Below, piece after piece: positions 16,719 to 25,132 of a stretch of DNA of 64,000 nt. Position 1 is the first letter of the stretch, and each line of letters starts with the position of its first letter. Below the pieces are notes generated by a model. It ran no database searches. It was not told the origin of the DNA and saw only the letters and a list, made by a program, of their open reading frames with translations. The position numbers and the translations under genes are program-made. The DNA lies in NCBI RefSeq assembly GCF_021513235.1, contig NZ_CP090976.1:2170001-2234000 (forward strand). The letters run 5' to 3'. This DNA comes from Kaistella sp. 97-N-M2. Its GTDB lineage: Bacteria > Bacteroidota > Bacteroidia > Flavobacteriales > Weeksellaceae.

Positions 16719-19700
16719 ATGTCTAAAAAAAGAATCTTCGTAGAAAAAAAAGGTATTTTCGATGTTGAAAGTCCGAAACTTTTTAATGAAATTAAAAATA
16801 TCGCCTCAAATATAAAAGACGTTAAAGTTTACAACATCTACGATATTTTTGGCGTGAATGACGACGAACTTTCGCAGGTCATTAACAATACTTTTGTGGA
16901 CCCTGTGACCGACATTCTGCACACGGACAATCCCGCGAAAAACGTTCACTTTGCTACAGAATTTTTACCGGGACAATACGATCAGCGCGCAGACTCTGCC
17001 CAACAGTGCATCGCCTTGCTGACAGAAAATGAAAGCGGCAAAGTGCGAAGTGGAAAGCTCATCGAACTGTTTGGAGTTTCCGAAAGTGAACTTGAAAGCA
17101 TTAAGAATCTTTTAATTAATAAGGTTGAATCTCAGGTCAAAGATCTGTCGAAATTTGAAATTCCCGTGGAAGAAACGCCGGATCCTGTTTTTATTCATGA
17201 GGGTTTCACCAATTTCTCGGCGGAAGAACTAAAGACATTTTATCAAGATCACGGCTTTGCCTTGGGAATCGATGATCTCGAATTTATTCAAAACTATTTT
17301 AAATCAGAAAAACGAAATCCGACTGAAACCGAACTTAAGGTTTTGGATACGTACTGGAGTGATCACTGCCGTCATACGACTTTTGAGACGGAACTGACTG
17401 ATATTCAGTTCAATGATTCCTTTAAATCTACTTTACAAACGATTTTTAATGACTATTTAGAAAAACGAAAATTCTTAGGTAGAGAATTGAAGCCGATTTC
17501 TCTGATGGATTTAGCAACAGTTTGTGCCCGATTTTTTCACAAGACCGGTAAACTCGAAAATCTAGTCGTTTCCGATGAAATTAATGCCTGCACGATTGAG
17601 ATCGAAGCCGAATTTGATGGCAAGAAAGAACCGTGGTATTTGTTGTTTAAAAATGAAACCCATAATCATCCAACGGAGATTGAACCTTTTGGTGGCGCTT
17701 CAACCTGTTTGGGCGGCGCAATCCGCGACCCTTTGTCAGGCAGAGCTTTCGTTTATCAGGCGATGCGTTTGTCCGGCGCAGCGAATGTTTTGGAACCAAT
17801 TTCTGAAACTTTACCCGGAAAGCTTCCGCAACGGACAATCACAAAGCAAGCCGCAAACGGCTATTCTTCCTACGGAAACCAAATCGGTTTGGCCACCACT
17901 TTGGTAAATGAAATTTACCACGAGGGTTACAAAGCAAAACGCATGGAAGTCGGTTTTGTCGTGGGCGCCGTGAAGAAAGACTGGGTAAAACGCGAGCAAC
18001 CGCAAAATGGTGACCTCGTTATTTTGCTGGGCGGCGCAACCGGTAGAGACGGCGTGGGCGGCGCCAGTGGAAGTTCTAAAGTTCAGGACGAAACCTCGAT
18101 TCATACTTTGTCAACCGAAGTTCAGAAAGGAAATGCGGTAGAAGAACGCAAGATTCAGCGACTTTTTAGAAATCCGGAAGTCACGACTTTAATTAAAAAA
18201 TCGAATGATTTTGGCGCTGGTGGCGTGTCTGTAGCCATCGGCGAAATCGCAGATTCCCTCGAAATTAACCTTGATATTCTGCCGCGCAAATATGAAGGTT
18301 TAAACGGAACTGAACTCGCCATTTCTGAATCTCAGGAAAGAATAGCCGTTGTTATTGACGCGAAAGACAAAGCAAAATTCATCAGGTTCTGCGAAGAAGA
18401 AAATATTAAAGCCGTCGAAATTGCAAAAGTGACGGATTCCGGTAGGATGCAGATGTTCTGGCAGGGGAATAAAATTGTGGATTTAAGTCGGGAATTTTTA
18501 GATACCAATGGTTGTGCGAAAACGCAGCGTGCCGAAGTATCGCATTTGCAGCCGCTTGAAAACGAAGCCATTGAATTTAATGAAGAGAATTTCTTTAAAA
18601 TCCTTTCCGATAAAAATGTAGCTTCCCAAAAAGGCCTGGCGGAAATGTTTGATTCTACTGTCGGCGGAACCACGGTTGCAATGCCGTTTGGCGGAAAACA
18701 TCAGTTGACCGAAATGGAAGGAAGTGTGCAGACGCTGCCGGTTTTAAACGCCAAAAACATCGAAACAGTATCTTTGGCAAGTTGGGGATTTGATGCCGAT
18801 ATATCGTCTCAAAACTCCCTGGTTGGCGCTGCAAATGCTGTTGTTGAGAGTGTTGCCAAGATCGTTGCCATGGGTGGCGATTATAAAAATATCCGTTTGA
18901 GTTTTCAGGAATATTTTGAAAAACTCGGAAATGATGCGGAGAAGTGGGGGAAACCCTTGGCTTCTTTGCTTGGAGCGTACGATGCGCAGATGAATTTCGA
19001 ATTGGCCGCGATTGGCGGGAAAGATTCGATGAGTGGAAGTTTCCAGAATATTCACGTGCCACCGACGTTGATTTCTTTTGCGTGTGCGAACGGCGAAAAG
19101 AAAAACATTATCTCACCTGAATTCAAAAAAGCCGGAAATAAACTGTATTTATTCAACCATATTCCGCAGGAAAATGGAATGCCAAATTATGCAGATTTAA
19201 GACAGATCTTTGATTTCATTCTTGAAAATATTAAGTCGAAAAAGATTGTTTCAGTGAAGACAATCAAAGAGGGTGGAGTTGCAGTGGCACTGGCAAAAAT
19301 GAGTTTTGGAAATCATCTTGGCGCAAATGTTAAGGTTGATGAAGATTTGCTTTTAACGAAGAATATCGGAAGTTTAATCATTGAAACTACGCAGGATTTA
19401 GAAAATGATTTACTTCAATTTATTGGTGAGGTCGAAAACTCGGAAACGCTGAAGATCAGCTCTTATGAATTTAATATCAAAAAACTGCTTGAAGTTTGGA
19501 CCGGAACTTTTGAAGAGCTTTTCCCTACAAAAGAAAATGAGAAAATTGTCGTTGAAATCGATTCGAAATTGAATTCAGTTCAGGCCGGAACGATCAATAT
19601 TTTCAAACACCGCCTGGCGCAGCCGAAAGTTTTTGCACCGATTTTTCCCGGCACAAACTGTGAATATGAAACGCAAAATGCCTTTCGAAAAGAAGGCGCA

Positions 19701-20411
19701 GTTGTATCGGGTTTACCTTTAACTAATCTCAATCATCAACTTTTAAATGAAAGTTTAGATGCCTGGATTTCGGAAATTAATCAGTCGCAAATCCTGGTTT
19801 TATCGGGCGGTTTTTCCGCGGGAGATGAGCCGGATGGTTCGGCAAAATTCATCGTTAATGTTTTTAAAAATGAAAAGATGAAAAATGCCGTGCATCAGTT
19901 ATTGGAACGCGACGGAATGATTCTCGGGATCTGCAACGGCTTTCAAGCTTTGGTAAAATCGGGTTTACTGCCTTATGGAGAAATTCGTGACCTCAGTGCG
20001 GACTCGCCAACTTTGGCGCATAACGCCATTGGACGGCATATTTCCCAAATGGTGGAGGTGAAAGTGATCAACGACGATTCGCCCTGGTTAAAAGGAATGA
20101 AGGATGAGGTTTATACAATTCCTATTTCGCATGGTGAGGGCCGGTTTATGGCTTCCGCAAAAGTCATTCAGGACTTGTATGAAAAGGGCCAGATTGCAAC
20201 GCAGTATATTAATCAGGAAGGAAAAGTTGCGCACGGAATGCCGTTCAATCCGAGCAACGCAATGTTTGGAATTGAAGGCTTAACCTCTAAATCCGGGAAG
20301 ATTTTTGGAAGAATGGGACATCCGGAACGTTTTGCGGAAGGTTTGATGAAAAATATTCCAACGGCCAATTATCATAATATTTTTAAGAATGGCGTGGAAT
20401 ATTTTAAATAA
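16719..20411 (+). CDS. purL: Phosphoribosylformylglycinamidine synthase (large, single-chain)
   Basis: 1230 residues, the large fused PurL form. It converts FGAR, ATP and glutamine to FGAM in step 4 of purine synthesis. Domains in order: N-terminal PurS-like domain (about 1-150); linker; two AIR-synthase-like halves with SDHCRHTTFETEL (about 210), KNETHNHPTEIEPFGGASTC and GGKDSMSG; and a C-terminal class I glutaminase with PIFPGTNCEYET, GGFSAGDEPDG, the nucleophile Cys in ILGICNGFQ, and HGEGRF for the catalytic His. Start ATG 16719 gives the usual MSKKRIFVEKK N-terminus. Upstream are the purB terminator and two REP-like hairpins. Confidence 0.97.
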   Translation: MSKKRIFVEKKGIFDVESPKLFNEIKNIASNIKDVKVYNIYDIFGVNDDELSQVINNTFVDPVTDILHTDNPAKNVHFATEFLPGQYDQRADSAQQCIALLTENESGKVRSGKLIELFGVSESELESIKNLLINKVESQVKDLSKFEIPVEETPDPVFIHEGFTNFSAEELKTFYQDHGFALGIDDLEFIQNYFKSEKRNPTETELKVLDTYWSDHCRHTTFETELTDIQFNDSFKSTLQTIFNDYLEKRKFLGRELKPISLMDLATVCARFFHKTGKLENLVVSDEINACTIEIEAEFDGKKEPWYLLFKNETHNHPTEIEPFGGASTCLGGAIRDPLSGRAFVYQAMRLSGAANVLEPISETLPGKLPQRTITKQAANGYSSYGNQIGLATTLVNEIYHEGYKAKRMEVGFVVGAVKKDWVKREQPQNGDLVILLGGATGRDGVGGASGSSKVQDETSIHTLSTEVQKGNAVEERKIQRLFRNPEVTTLIKKSNDFGAGGVSVAIGEIADSLEINLDILPRKYEGLNGTELAISESQERIAVVIDAKDKAKFIRFCEEENIKAVEIAKVTDSGRMQMFWQGNKIVDLSREFLDTNGCAKTQRAEVSHLQPLENEAIEFNEENFFKILSDKNVASQKGLAEMFDSTVGGTTVAMPFGGKHQLTEMEGSVQTLPVLNAKNIETVSLASWGFDADISSQNSLVGAANAVVESVAKIVAMGGDYKNIRLSFQEYFEKLGNDAEKWGKPLASLLGAYDAQMNFELAAIGGKDSMSGSFQNIHVPPTLISFACANGEKKNIISPEFKKAGNKLYLFNHIPQENGMPNYADLRQIFDFILENIKSKKIVSVKTIKEGGVAVALAKMSFGNHLGANVKVDEDLLLTKNIGSLIIETTQDLENDLLQFIGEVENSETLKISSYEFNIKKLLEVWTGTFEELFPTKENEKIVVEIDSKLNSVQAGTINIFKHRLAQPKVFAPIFPGTNCEYETQNAFRKEGAVVSGLPLTNLNHQLLNESLDAWISEINQSQILVLSGGFSAGDEPDGSAKFIVNVFKNEKMKNAVHQLLERDGMILGICNGFQALVKSGLLPYGEIRDLSADSPTLAHNAIGRHISQMVEVKVINDDSPWLKGMKDEVYTIPISHGEGRFMASAKVIQDLYEKGQIATQYINQEGKVAHGMPFNPSNAMFGIEGLTSKSGKIFGRMGHPERFAEGLMKNIPTANYHNIFKNGVEYFK

Positions 20412-20432
20412 AAACGTGATTGTTAATTTTAA

Positions 20433-20460
20433 ATATTATAAGGTGTTTTGCTTATAATAT
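20433..20460. promoter_or_regulatory. Perfect inverted repeat upstream of the satD-like gene
   Basis: ATATTATAAG (20433-20442) and CTTATAATAT (20451-20460) are exact reverse complements separated by 8 bases. CTTAT half-sites recur several more times before the satD-like ATG. It could be an operator for the helix-turn-helix protein encoded next, or a weak transcript-end hairpin for purL; it has no T tract. Confidence 0.45.
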
Positions 20461-20544
20461 GGTATTATTAGCTTTTGAACTTATGTTTTCATTTAAATAA
20501 AACTGTTATTATTAGCTATTAACCTTATATGTTTTACTTATTAG

Positions 20545-20562
20545 TATATTTGCTTATATTTG
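20545..20562 (+). promoter_or_regulatory. Tandem -7 boxes for the satD-like gene
   Basis: TATATTTG occurs twice, at 20545-20552 and 20555-20562, one helical turn apart. Both match TAnnTTTG. The second ends 4 bases before the ATG at 20567, so its transcript would be leaderless or nearly so. Confidence 0.55.
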
Positions 20563-20566
20563 TCCT

Positions 20567-21172
20567 ATGATTGCGATTATAACCGGAGATATTATCAATT
20601 CTCAAAAATCAGACACGGAAGCCTGGCTTCCCATGCTGAAGGATTTGCTGGGAACTTGGTCCGAGACTCCTAGTAATTGGGAAGTTTACCGCGGGGATGA
20701 ATTTCAGTTAAAATGCAGTGTTGATGAGGTCTTTCACAAAGCATTGCTCATCAAATCGCTCATAAAGACGGCGGAAAATTTAGACGTCCGCATCGCCATT
20801 GGAATTGGTAATGAAATTTTTCGGTCCGAAAAAATCACAGAATCAAATGGCTCTGCGTACGTGAATTCCGGCCGTCTGCTTACGGATATAAAAGCGCTCG
20901 GAAAAACGCTCGCCATTCAGACGGAAAACGACAAAGTAAACAGAGATTTAAATATCCTTTTCAAATGGGCCGCTATCGATTTCGATAACTGGACCGCCGC
21001 AACTGCCGAAATTATTCATCAGCTATTGCGGAATTCAGATCTCACCCAGGACGAATTGGCCCGCGAGTTAAACATCACGCAATCTTCCGTAAGCCAGAGA
21101 CTTAAACGCGCCAATTTTGAATTGTTACAGGAAACAGACCAATATTTTAGGAAAAAAATCGCCGAATTATAA
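20567..21172 (+). CDS. SatD-family protein with C-terminal helix-turn-helix
   Basis: 201 residues, resembling the SatD family (named from the Streptococcus mutans sat operon; function not established). The N-terminal domain (1-130) shows short motifs that recall nucleotide cyclase/GGDEF palm domains: a first strand ending ITGDIINS (D8), YRGDEFQL (D44, E45), a strand RIAIGIG (75-81) and GSAYVNSGRLL (95-105). The C-terminal part (about 145-190) is a sigma-70 region 4-like helix-turn-helix, LTQDELARELNITQSSVSQRLKRA. It therefore looks like a sensor or enzyme fold fused to DNA binding. The next gene, a DUF3307 membrane protein, starts at the base after its stop codon. The cyclase resemblance is my inference from motifs only. 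Confidence 0.8.
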   Translation: MIAIITGDIINSQKSDTEAWLPMLKDLLGTWSETPSNWEVYRGDEFQLKCSVDEVFHKALLIKSLIKTAENLDVRIAIGIGNEIFRSEKITESNGSAYVNSGRLLTDIKALGKTLAIQTENDKVNRDLNILFKWAAIDFDNWTAATAEIIHQLLRNSDLTQDELARELNITQSSVSQRLKRANFELLQETDQYFRKKIAEL

Positions 21173-21874
21173 ATGATTTTCACCAACCTCATATTAGCAC
21201 ATTTATTGGGAGATTTTATTCTTCAGCCCAATTCTTGGGTGGCTGAGAAAGAGGTAAAAAAGGGCCGAAGCATTTACCTTTATTTTCATGTTCTTATTCA
21301 CACACTGCTGGCGCTGCTTTTTTTATGGGATCTTAATTTGTGGTGGATTGCTTTAATCATCGGCATTACGCATTTTTTTATCGATCTGGCGAAACTGACT
21401 TTTCAAACTTCCAAAACCAAAAGAATCTGGTTTTTTATCGATCAGTTTTTACATGTACTGGTGATCGCGGTCGTCTCCTTTTTTTACTTTCCCTATTTCC
21501 GTTGGGACGATTTTTTCAATGCAGAAAGTTTAAAACTCATCACCGCCGTAGTTTTTCTCAGTATTCCCTGTTCAATACTGATCAAAACACTTATCTCTTT
21601 CTGGACACCCGTCACCATCGACCACAGCAAAATAAAAACAGAATCTCTGGTTAATGCCGGAAAATACATCGGAATTTTGGAAAGACTTCTGGTCTTTGTT
21701 TTTATTCTGGTAAACCACTGGGAAGGAGTAGGATTTATGATCGCTGCAAAATCGGTTTTCCGCTTCAGCGATCTGGCCGAAGCCAAACAGAGAAAACTCA
21801 CAGAATATGTCTTAATAGGAACTTTGCTAAGTTTCGGAATAGCCGTTCTTACAGGAATTTTAATAAAAATCTAA
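21173..21874 (+). CDS. DUF3307 multi-pass membrane protein
   Basis: 233 residues with about six or seven hydrophobic segments. The ATG immediately follows the satD-like stop codon, so the two are translationally coupled. The N-terminal half carries ordered polar residues within or beside membrane helices: H10 and D14 (HLLGDFILQ), H39 and H43 (FHVLIH), H67 and D71 (THFFIDLAK), D90 and H94 (IDQFLH). Paired His/Asp of this kind are reminiscent of membrane-bound metal-dependent hydrolases (YdjM/DUF457-like), so metal binding is plausible but unproven. The family is uncharacterised as far as I know. purC follows 12 bases later. Confidence 0.8.
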   Translation: MIFTNLILAHLLGDFILQPNSWVAEKEVKKGRSIYLYFHVLIHTLLALLFLWDLNLWWIALIIGITHFFIDLAKLTFQTSKTKRIWFFIDQFLHVLVIAVVSFFYFPYFRWDDFFNAESLKLITAVVFLSIPCSILIKTLISFWTPVTIDHSKIKTESLVNAGKYIGILERLLVFVFILVNHWEGVGFMIAAKSVFRFSDLAEAKQRKLTEYVLIGTLLSFGIAVLTGILIKI

Positions 21875-21886
21875 GAAAAAAATAAA

Positions 21887-22605
21887 ATGACAAAAGGAGC
21901 AATGCTTTATGAAGGAAAAGCAAAGCAGGTCTTCGAAACCGATAATCCCACAGAAGTGATTGTCCGTTTTAAAGATGATGCAACTGCCTTCAATGCGCAA
22001 AAAAAGGAAGTGTAGATTTAAAAGGCGAAATGAACAACGCCATTACAACTTTGATTTTCGAATATTTAAATGAAAAAGGAATACCCACGCACTTCATCAA
22101 AAAATTAGATGAAAGGGAACAACTGGTTAAAAAAGTGAAAATTATTCCCCTCGAAATGGTGGTTCGTAATTATTCTGCCGGCAGTATGGCGCAGCGGTTG
22201 GGAGTTGAAGAAGGAATTAAATCTCCCGTCACTATTTTCGACCTGTGTTATAAAAGAGACGATTTGGGAGATCCACTTATTAACGACCATCATGCAGTTT
22301 TTCTGGGTGCCGCCACTTACGAAGAACTCGACGATATGTATGAACTGACTTCTGATATTAACGACATTCTAATTGATCTCTTTGCTAAAATGAATATTAT
22401 TTTGGTAGATTTCAAAATAGAATTGGGCAAAGATTCAACCGGCAAAATTATTTTAGCAGACGAAATTTCCCCCGATACCTGCAGACTCTGGGATAAAGAC
22501 ACCCTGAAAAAACTCGATAAAGACCGGTTTCGGAGAGATTTAGGCGATGTTACTGAAGCTTACGTAGAAATCTACGAACGATTAAAAAAAATTCTGAACA
22601 AATAA
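21887..22605 (+). pseudogene. purC: SAICAR synthetase, frameshifted
   Basis: From ATG 21887 the frame encodes [16 protein letters not shown] and reaches [13 protein letters not shown], then meets TAG at 22013-22015. Adding one A to the seven-A run 21999-22005 restores [15 protein letters not shown] and joins the remaining 195 codons to 22605, giving a complete protein of about 239 residues. Family motifs after the shift include [13 protein letters not shown] and LVDFKIELG, and [14 protein letters not shown] near the end. PurC ligates aspartate to CAIR with ATP. As read the enzyme would be truncated at 42 residues; a homopolymer error is likely because the downstream frame is intact. It lies between the DUF3307 gene and purF. 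Confidence 0.9.
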
Positions 22606-22609
22606 AAAA

Positions 22610-22647
22610 CCTTACTCCCTCTCCGTTTGAAGAGGGTTAGGGTGAGG
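22610..22647 (+). repeat. REP-like imperfect palindrome before purF
   Basis: CCTTAC (22610-22615) pairs with GTGAGG (22642-22647), and CCCTCT (22617-22622) with AGAGGG (22631-22636). The right arm AGAGGGTTAGGGTGAGG is a sequence seen in intergenic repeats of many unrelated bacteria. It sits immediately before the purF start and would form a hairpin in the mRNA. Confidence 0.6.
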
Positions 22648-22653
22648 ATAAAA

Positions 22654-24144
22654 ATGAAAGACTTACAACAACACAGAAAAGACTATCTGAACCAGTTTAA
22701 GGAAAGAAGCTACGGCAGAAACTTGCTTAAAGCCGAAGATCCTTTTGATGCGCCATCGGAAGAATGTGGTATTTTTGGTCTCTATTCCGCTACCGATCTG
22801 GATACTTTTTCTCTCTCCCAATTTGGTCTCTTTGCCCTACAGCACCGGGGCCAGGAAGCTTGCGGCATCTCTGTAATGAACGACGGGAAAATTTTCAATA
22901 TTAAAGATGAAGGTTTAGTTCTGGATGTCTTCAAAGAAATTCGCAATCCCGAAACTTTTATGGGGAACTCTGCCATTGGGCACACGCGCTACACCACGGC
23001 GGGCGATAAGAAGAAGTACAATTTTCAACCATTCTTCGCGAAAAATGAGTATGATCAGATTATCCTGTCCATCGCGCATAACGGTAATTTGACCAACGCC
23101 GAGGAACTTAAAAAAGAACTGGAGGCGGAAGGAGTGGTCTTCAAAGCAACTTCCGATTCTGAAGTGATTTTAAGGCTTATCCAAAAAAATCTGGATCTGG
23201 GTTTACGGGGCGCCATCAAGGCGACAATGGAAAAAATTAAAGGTGCTTATTCCGTTGTGGGAATGACGCGTAATAAATTCTTTGCCTTTCGGGATTTTCA
23301 TGGCATCCGTCCTTTGGTTTTAGGTGCAATCGACGAAAAGACTTATGTTGCTGCCTCCGAATCTGTTGCTTTAGACGCGGTTGGAGCACAATATGTTCGC
23401 GATATTTTACCGGGCGAAATTGTTTATACCAGCGAAAACGAAATAGGTTTAAAAAGTTTTCTTGTTAAAGAAAACTGCGAAAAAAGAATCTGTGCTTTCG
23501 AATATATTTATTTTGCACGTCCGGATTCGATCCTGGAAAACATAAACGTGCACGAGATTCGGGAAAAATCGGGCATGAAAATTTGGGAACAGGCACCTGT
23601 AGAAGCAGATATCGTTATCGGTGTGCCCGATTCCGGGGTTCCTGCCGCGATTGGTTTTTCCATTGCTTCCGGCATTCCGTTCCGTCCGGTTCTCATCAAA
23701 AACAGATATATCGGCAGAAGTTTCATCGTTCCCTCCCAGGAAATGCGCGAAAGAATTGTTAATTTAAAACTGAACCCAATTGTCTCTGAAATCAAGGGAA
23801 AAAGGGTAGTGATCATCGATGACTCCATCGTCCGGGGTACCACTTCGAAACGGCTGGTTAAAATTTTAAAAGAGGCAGGAGTGAAAGAAATTCATTTCAG
23901 AAGCGTTTCCCCACCTATTATTGCGCCGTGCTATCTCGGTATCGACACGCCATCAAAAGACGATTTAATCTCTGCAAATATGAATGTGGAAGAACTCCGA
24001 AACTATCTGGGAGTCGATTCTCTGGAATTTTTAAGGATGGATAATTTAAGACTAATTTTAGGCAGTTCCAATCATTGTTTTGGATGCTTTACCGAAAAAT
24101 ATCCGGTTCCGGCTGGTCCGAACCCGGATTTTACAGATGAATAA
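22654..24144 (+). CDS. purF: Amidophosphoribosyltransferase
   Basis: 496 residues from ATG 22654 (MKDLQQHRKDYL); an upstream in-frame TTG would extend translation into the REP-like hairpin. PurF makes phosphoribosylamine from PRPP and glutamine, the first committed purine step. The N-terminal nucleophile Cys (C38 in EECGIFGLYS) would be exposed by removal of a propeptide. The Ntn-glutaminase domain has LQHRGQEACG and GHTRYTT. The PRPP-binding loop VVIIDDSIVRGTTS lies in the phosphoribosyltransferase half. Late cysteines (APCYLGID, NHCFGCF) resemble the Fe-S cluster ligands of the Bacillus-type enzyme. A bidirectional terminator follows. Confidence 0.96.
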   Translation: MKDLQQHRKDYLNQFKERSYGRNLLKAEDPFDAPSEECGIFGLYSATDLDTFSLSQFGLFALQHRGQEACGISVMNDGKIFNIKDEGLVLDVFKEIRNPETFMGNSAIGHTRYTTAGDKKKYNFQPFFAKNEYDQIILSIAHNGNLTNAEELKKELEAEGVVFKATSDSEVILRLIQKNLDLGLRGAIKATMEKIKGAYSVVGMTRNKFFAFRDFHGIRPLVLGAIDEKTYVAASESVALDAVGAQYVRDILPGEIVYTSENEIGLKSFLVKENCEKRICAFEYIYFARPDSILENINVHEIREKSGMKIWEQAPVEADIVIGVPDSGVPAAIGFSIASGIPFRPVLIKNRYIGRSFIVPSQEMRERIVNLKLNPIVSEIKGKRVVIIDDSIVRGTTSKRLVKILKEAGVKEIHFRSVSPPIIAPCYLGIDTPSKDDLISANMNVEELRNYLGVDSLEFLRMDNLRLILGSSNHCFGCFTEKYPVPAGPNPDFTDE

Positions 24145-24151
24145 AAAAAGA

Positions 24152-24183
24152 AAAAAGGTTGAGAAATTTCTCAACCTTTTTCT
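24152..24183. terminator. Bidirectional terminator after purF
   Basis: The palindrome GGTTGAGAAATTTCTCAACC is flanked by A6 on the left and T5 on the right, between purF and the convergent barrel protein gene. Confidence 0.85.
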
Positions 24184-24201
24184 TTATCTTAAGATTTCAT
24201 C

Positions 24202-24825
24202 TTAATTAAATTTGTAAGCCAATCCAACTTGGAAGTTGTTGTTTTTTACAGAATCTCCATTGTTTTCTTTATAGATATCTGTGAAACCAGCATTATATCT
24301 TGCATTGATACCGAATTTTGGAGTAATCCAATATCCTGCACCTAATCCAACTCCAAAATCAAATGTATTGAAAGAATCTGTGTTTAAATCACGAGTATCA
24401 GAATCTGTTGTAGATCCATTTTTTGTACTCTTGTATTTATCACGAGCATCAATTAAGAAACTGAATTGTGGTCCTGCTTCTAAATAAAATGATGGTGTTG
24501 CATTGTACTGAAACATTACTGGTACAGAGATGTAATCTAAGTGACGAGCATATTCTGCAGTATAGTTATCATTGTTGATATCAAAATCAGTTAATGTAAC
24601 TTTTGATCCTAAATTGTTATACAAAACCTCTGGCTGAATGCTAAAGTTTGTTGCAATTGGAGCATTTAAAAATACACCAGCGTTGAAACCTATTTTTGAG
24701 GAAGAATCATCTAATCCTGCATCGTTTGAAAGTGAAGATACATTCATTCCACCTTTAACACCAAATGACTGTGCAAATGTCAATGAACTCATTGCGATTG
24801 CTGCACCTAAAACTAACTTTTTCAT
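24202..24825 (-). CDS. Outer-membrane beta-barrel (porin-family) protein
   Basis: 207 residues with signal peptide MKKLVLGAAIAMSSLTFAQ followed by SFGVKGGMNVSSLS, the typical start of small OmpA/opacity-like barrels (OMP_b-brl type). Alternating hydrophobic and aromatic strands such as FSIQPEVLYNNLGSK, FYLEAGPQFSFLI and FGINARYNAGFTDIY follow, and the protein ends in the aromatic signature AYKFN needed for BAM insertion. Loops are Asp/Asn/Ser-rich. Cargo or ligand is unknown. It is separate from the three small barrels at 43-45 kb but has the same design. Confidence 0.88.
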   Translation of the reverse strand: MKKLVLGAAIAMSSLTFAQSFGVKGGMNVSSLSNDAGLDDSSSKIGFNAGVFLNAPIATNFSIQPEVLYNNLGSKVTLTDFDINNDNYTAEYARHLDYISVPVMFQYNATPSFYLEAGPQFSFLIDARDKYKSTKNGSTTDSDTRDLNTDSFNTFDFGVGLGAGYWITPKFGINARYNAGFTDIYKENNGDSVKNNNFQVGLAYKFN

Positions 24826-25132
24826 AATTCTAAATTTTTGATTAATTTTTTGTGAATGTGATAATAGTTTTCTCGATTTTAATTTGATATTGTATGAAAA
24901 ATAATAATGATCAAAAAAACCTTATCAGTTCACGGTTTTAAATTTTGTTTTACACCGTCTACCTCTCAAAAGCTGTGCCAAAAATGATCTTTATAAAAAA
25001 AAATTAAACAGCAGTTTAACAAAATTATAAATTAAACAATTGAAAATGAGTAATTTAAAACTCGTAAATAATTTTACTTTTGTGATCTGGCAGTTTTTAC
25101 GGATTGTCTCGAAATTATGGCAGAGTTAGAAA
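24826..25132. other. Intergenic region between barrel gene and aroB, no gene seen
   Basis: About 307 bases of A/T-rich DNA. It holds the leader of the minus-strand barrel gene at its left end. On the plus strand one TAnnTTTG match (TACTTTTG near 25077-25084) has no convincing gene after it. I see no RNA gene or repeat here. Confidence 0.5.
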
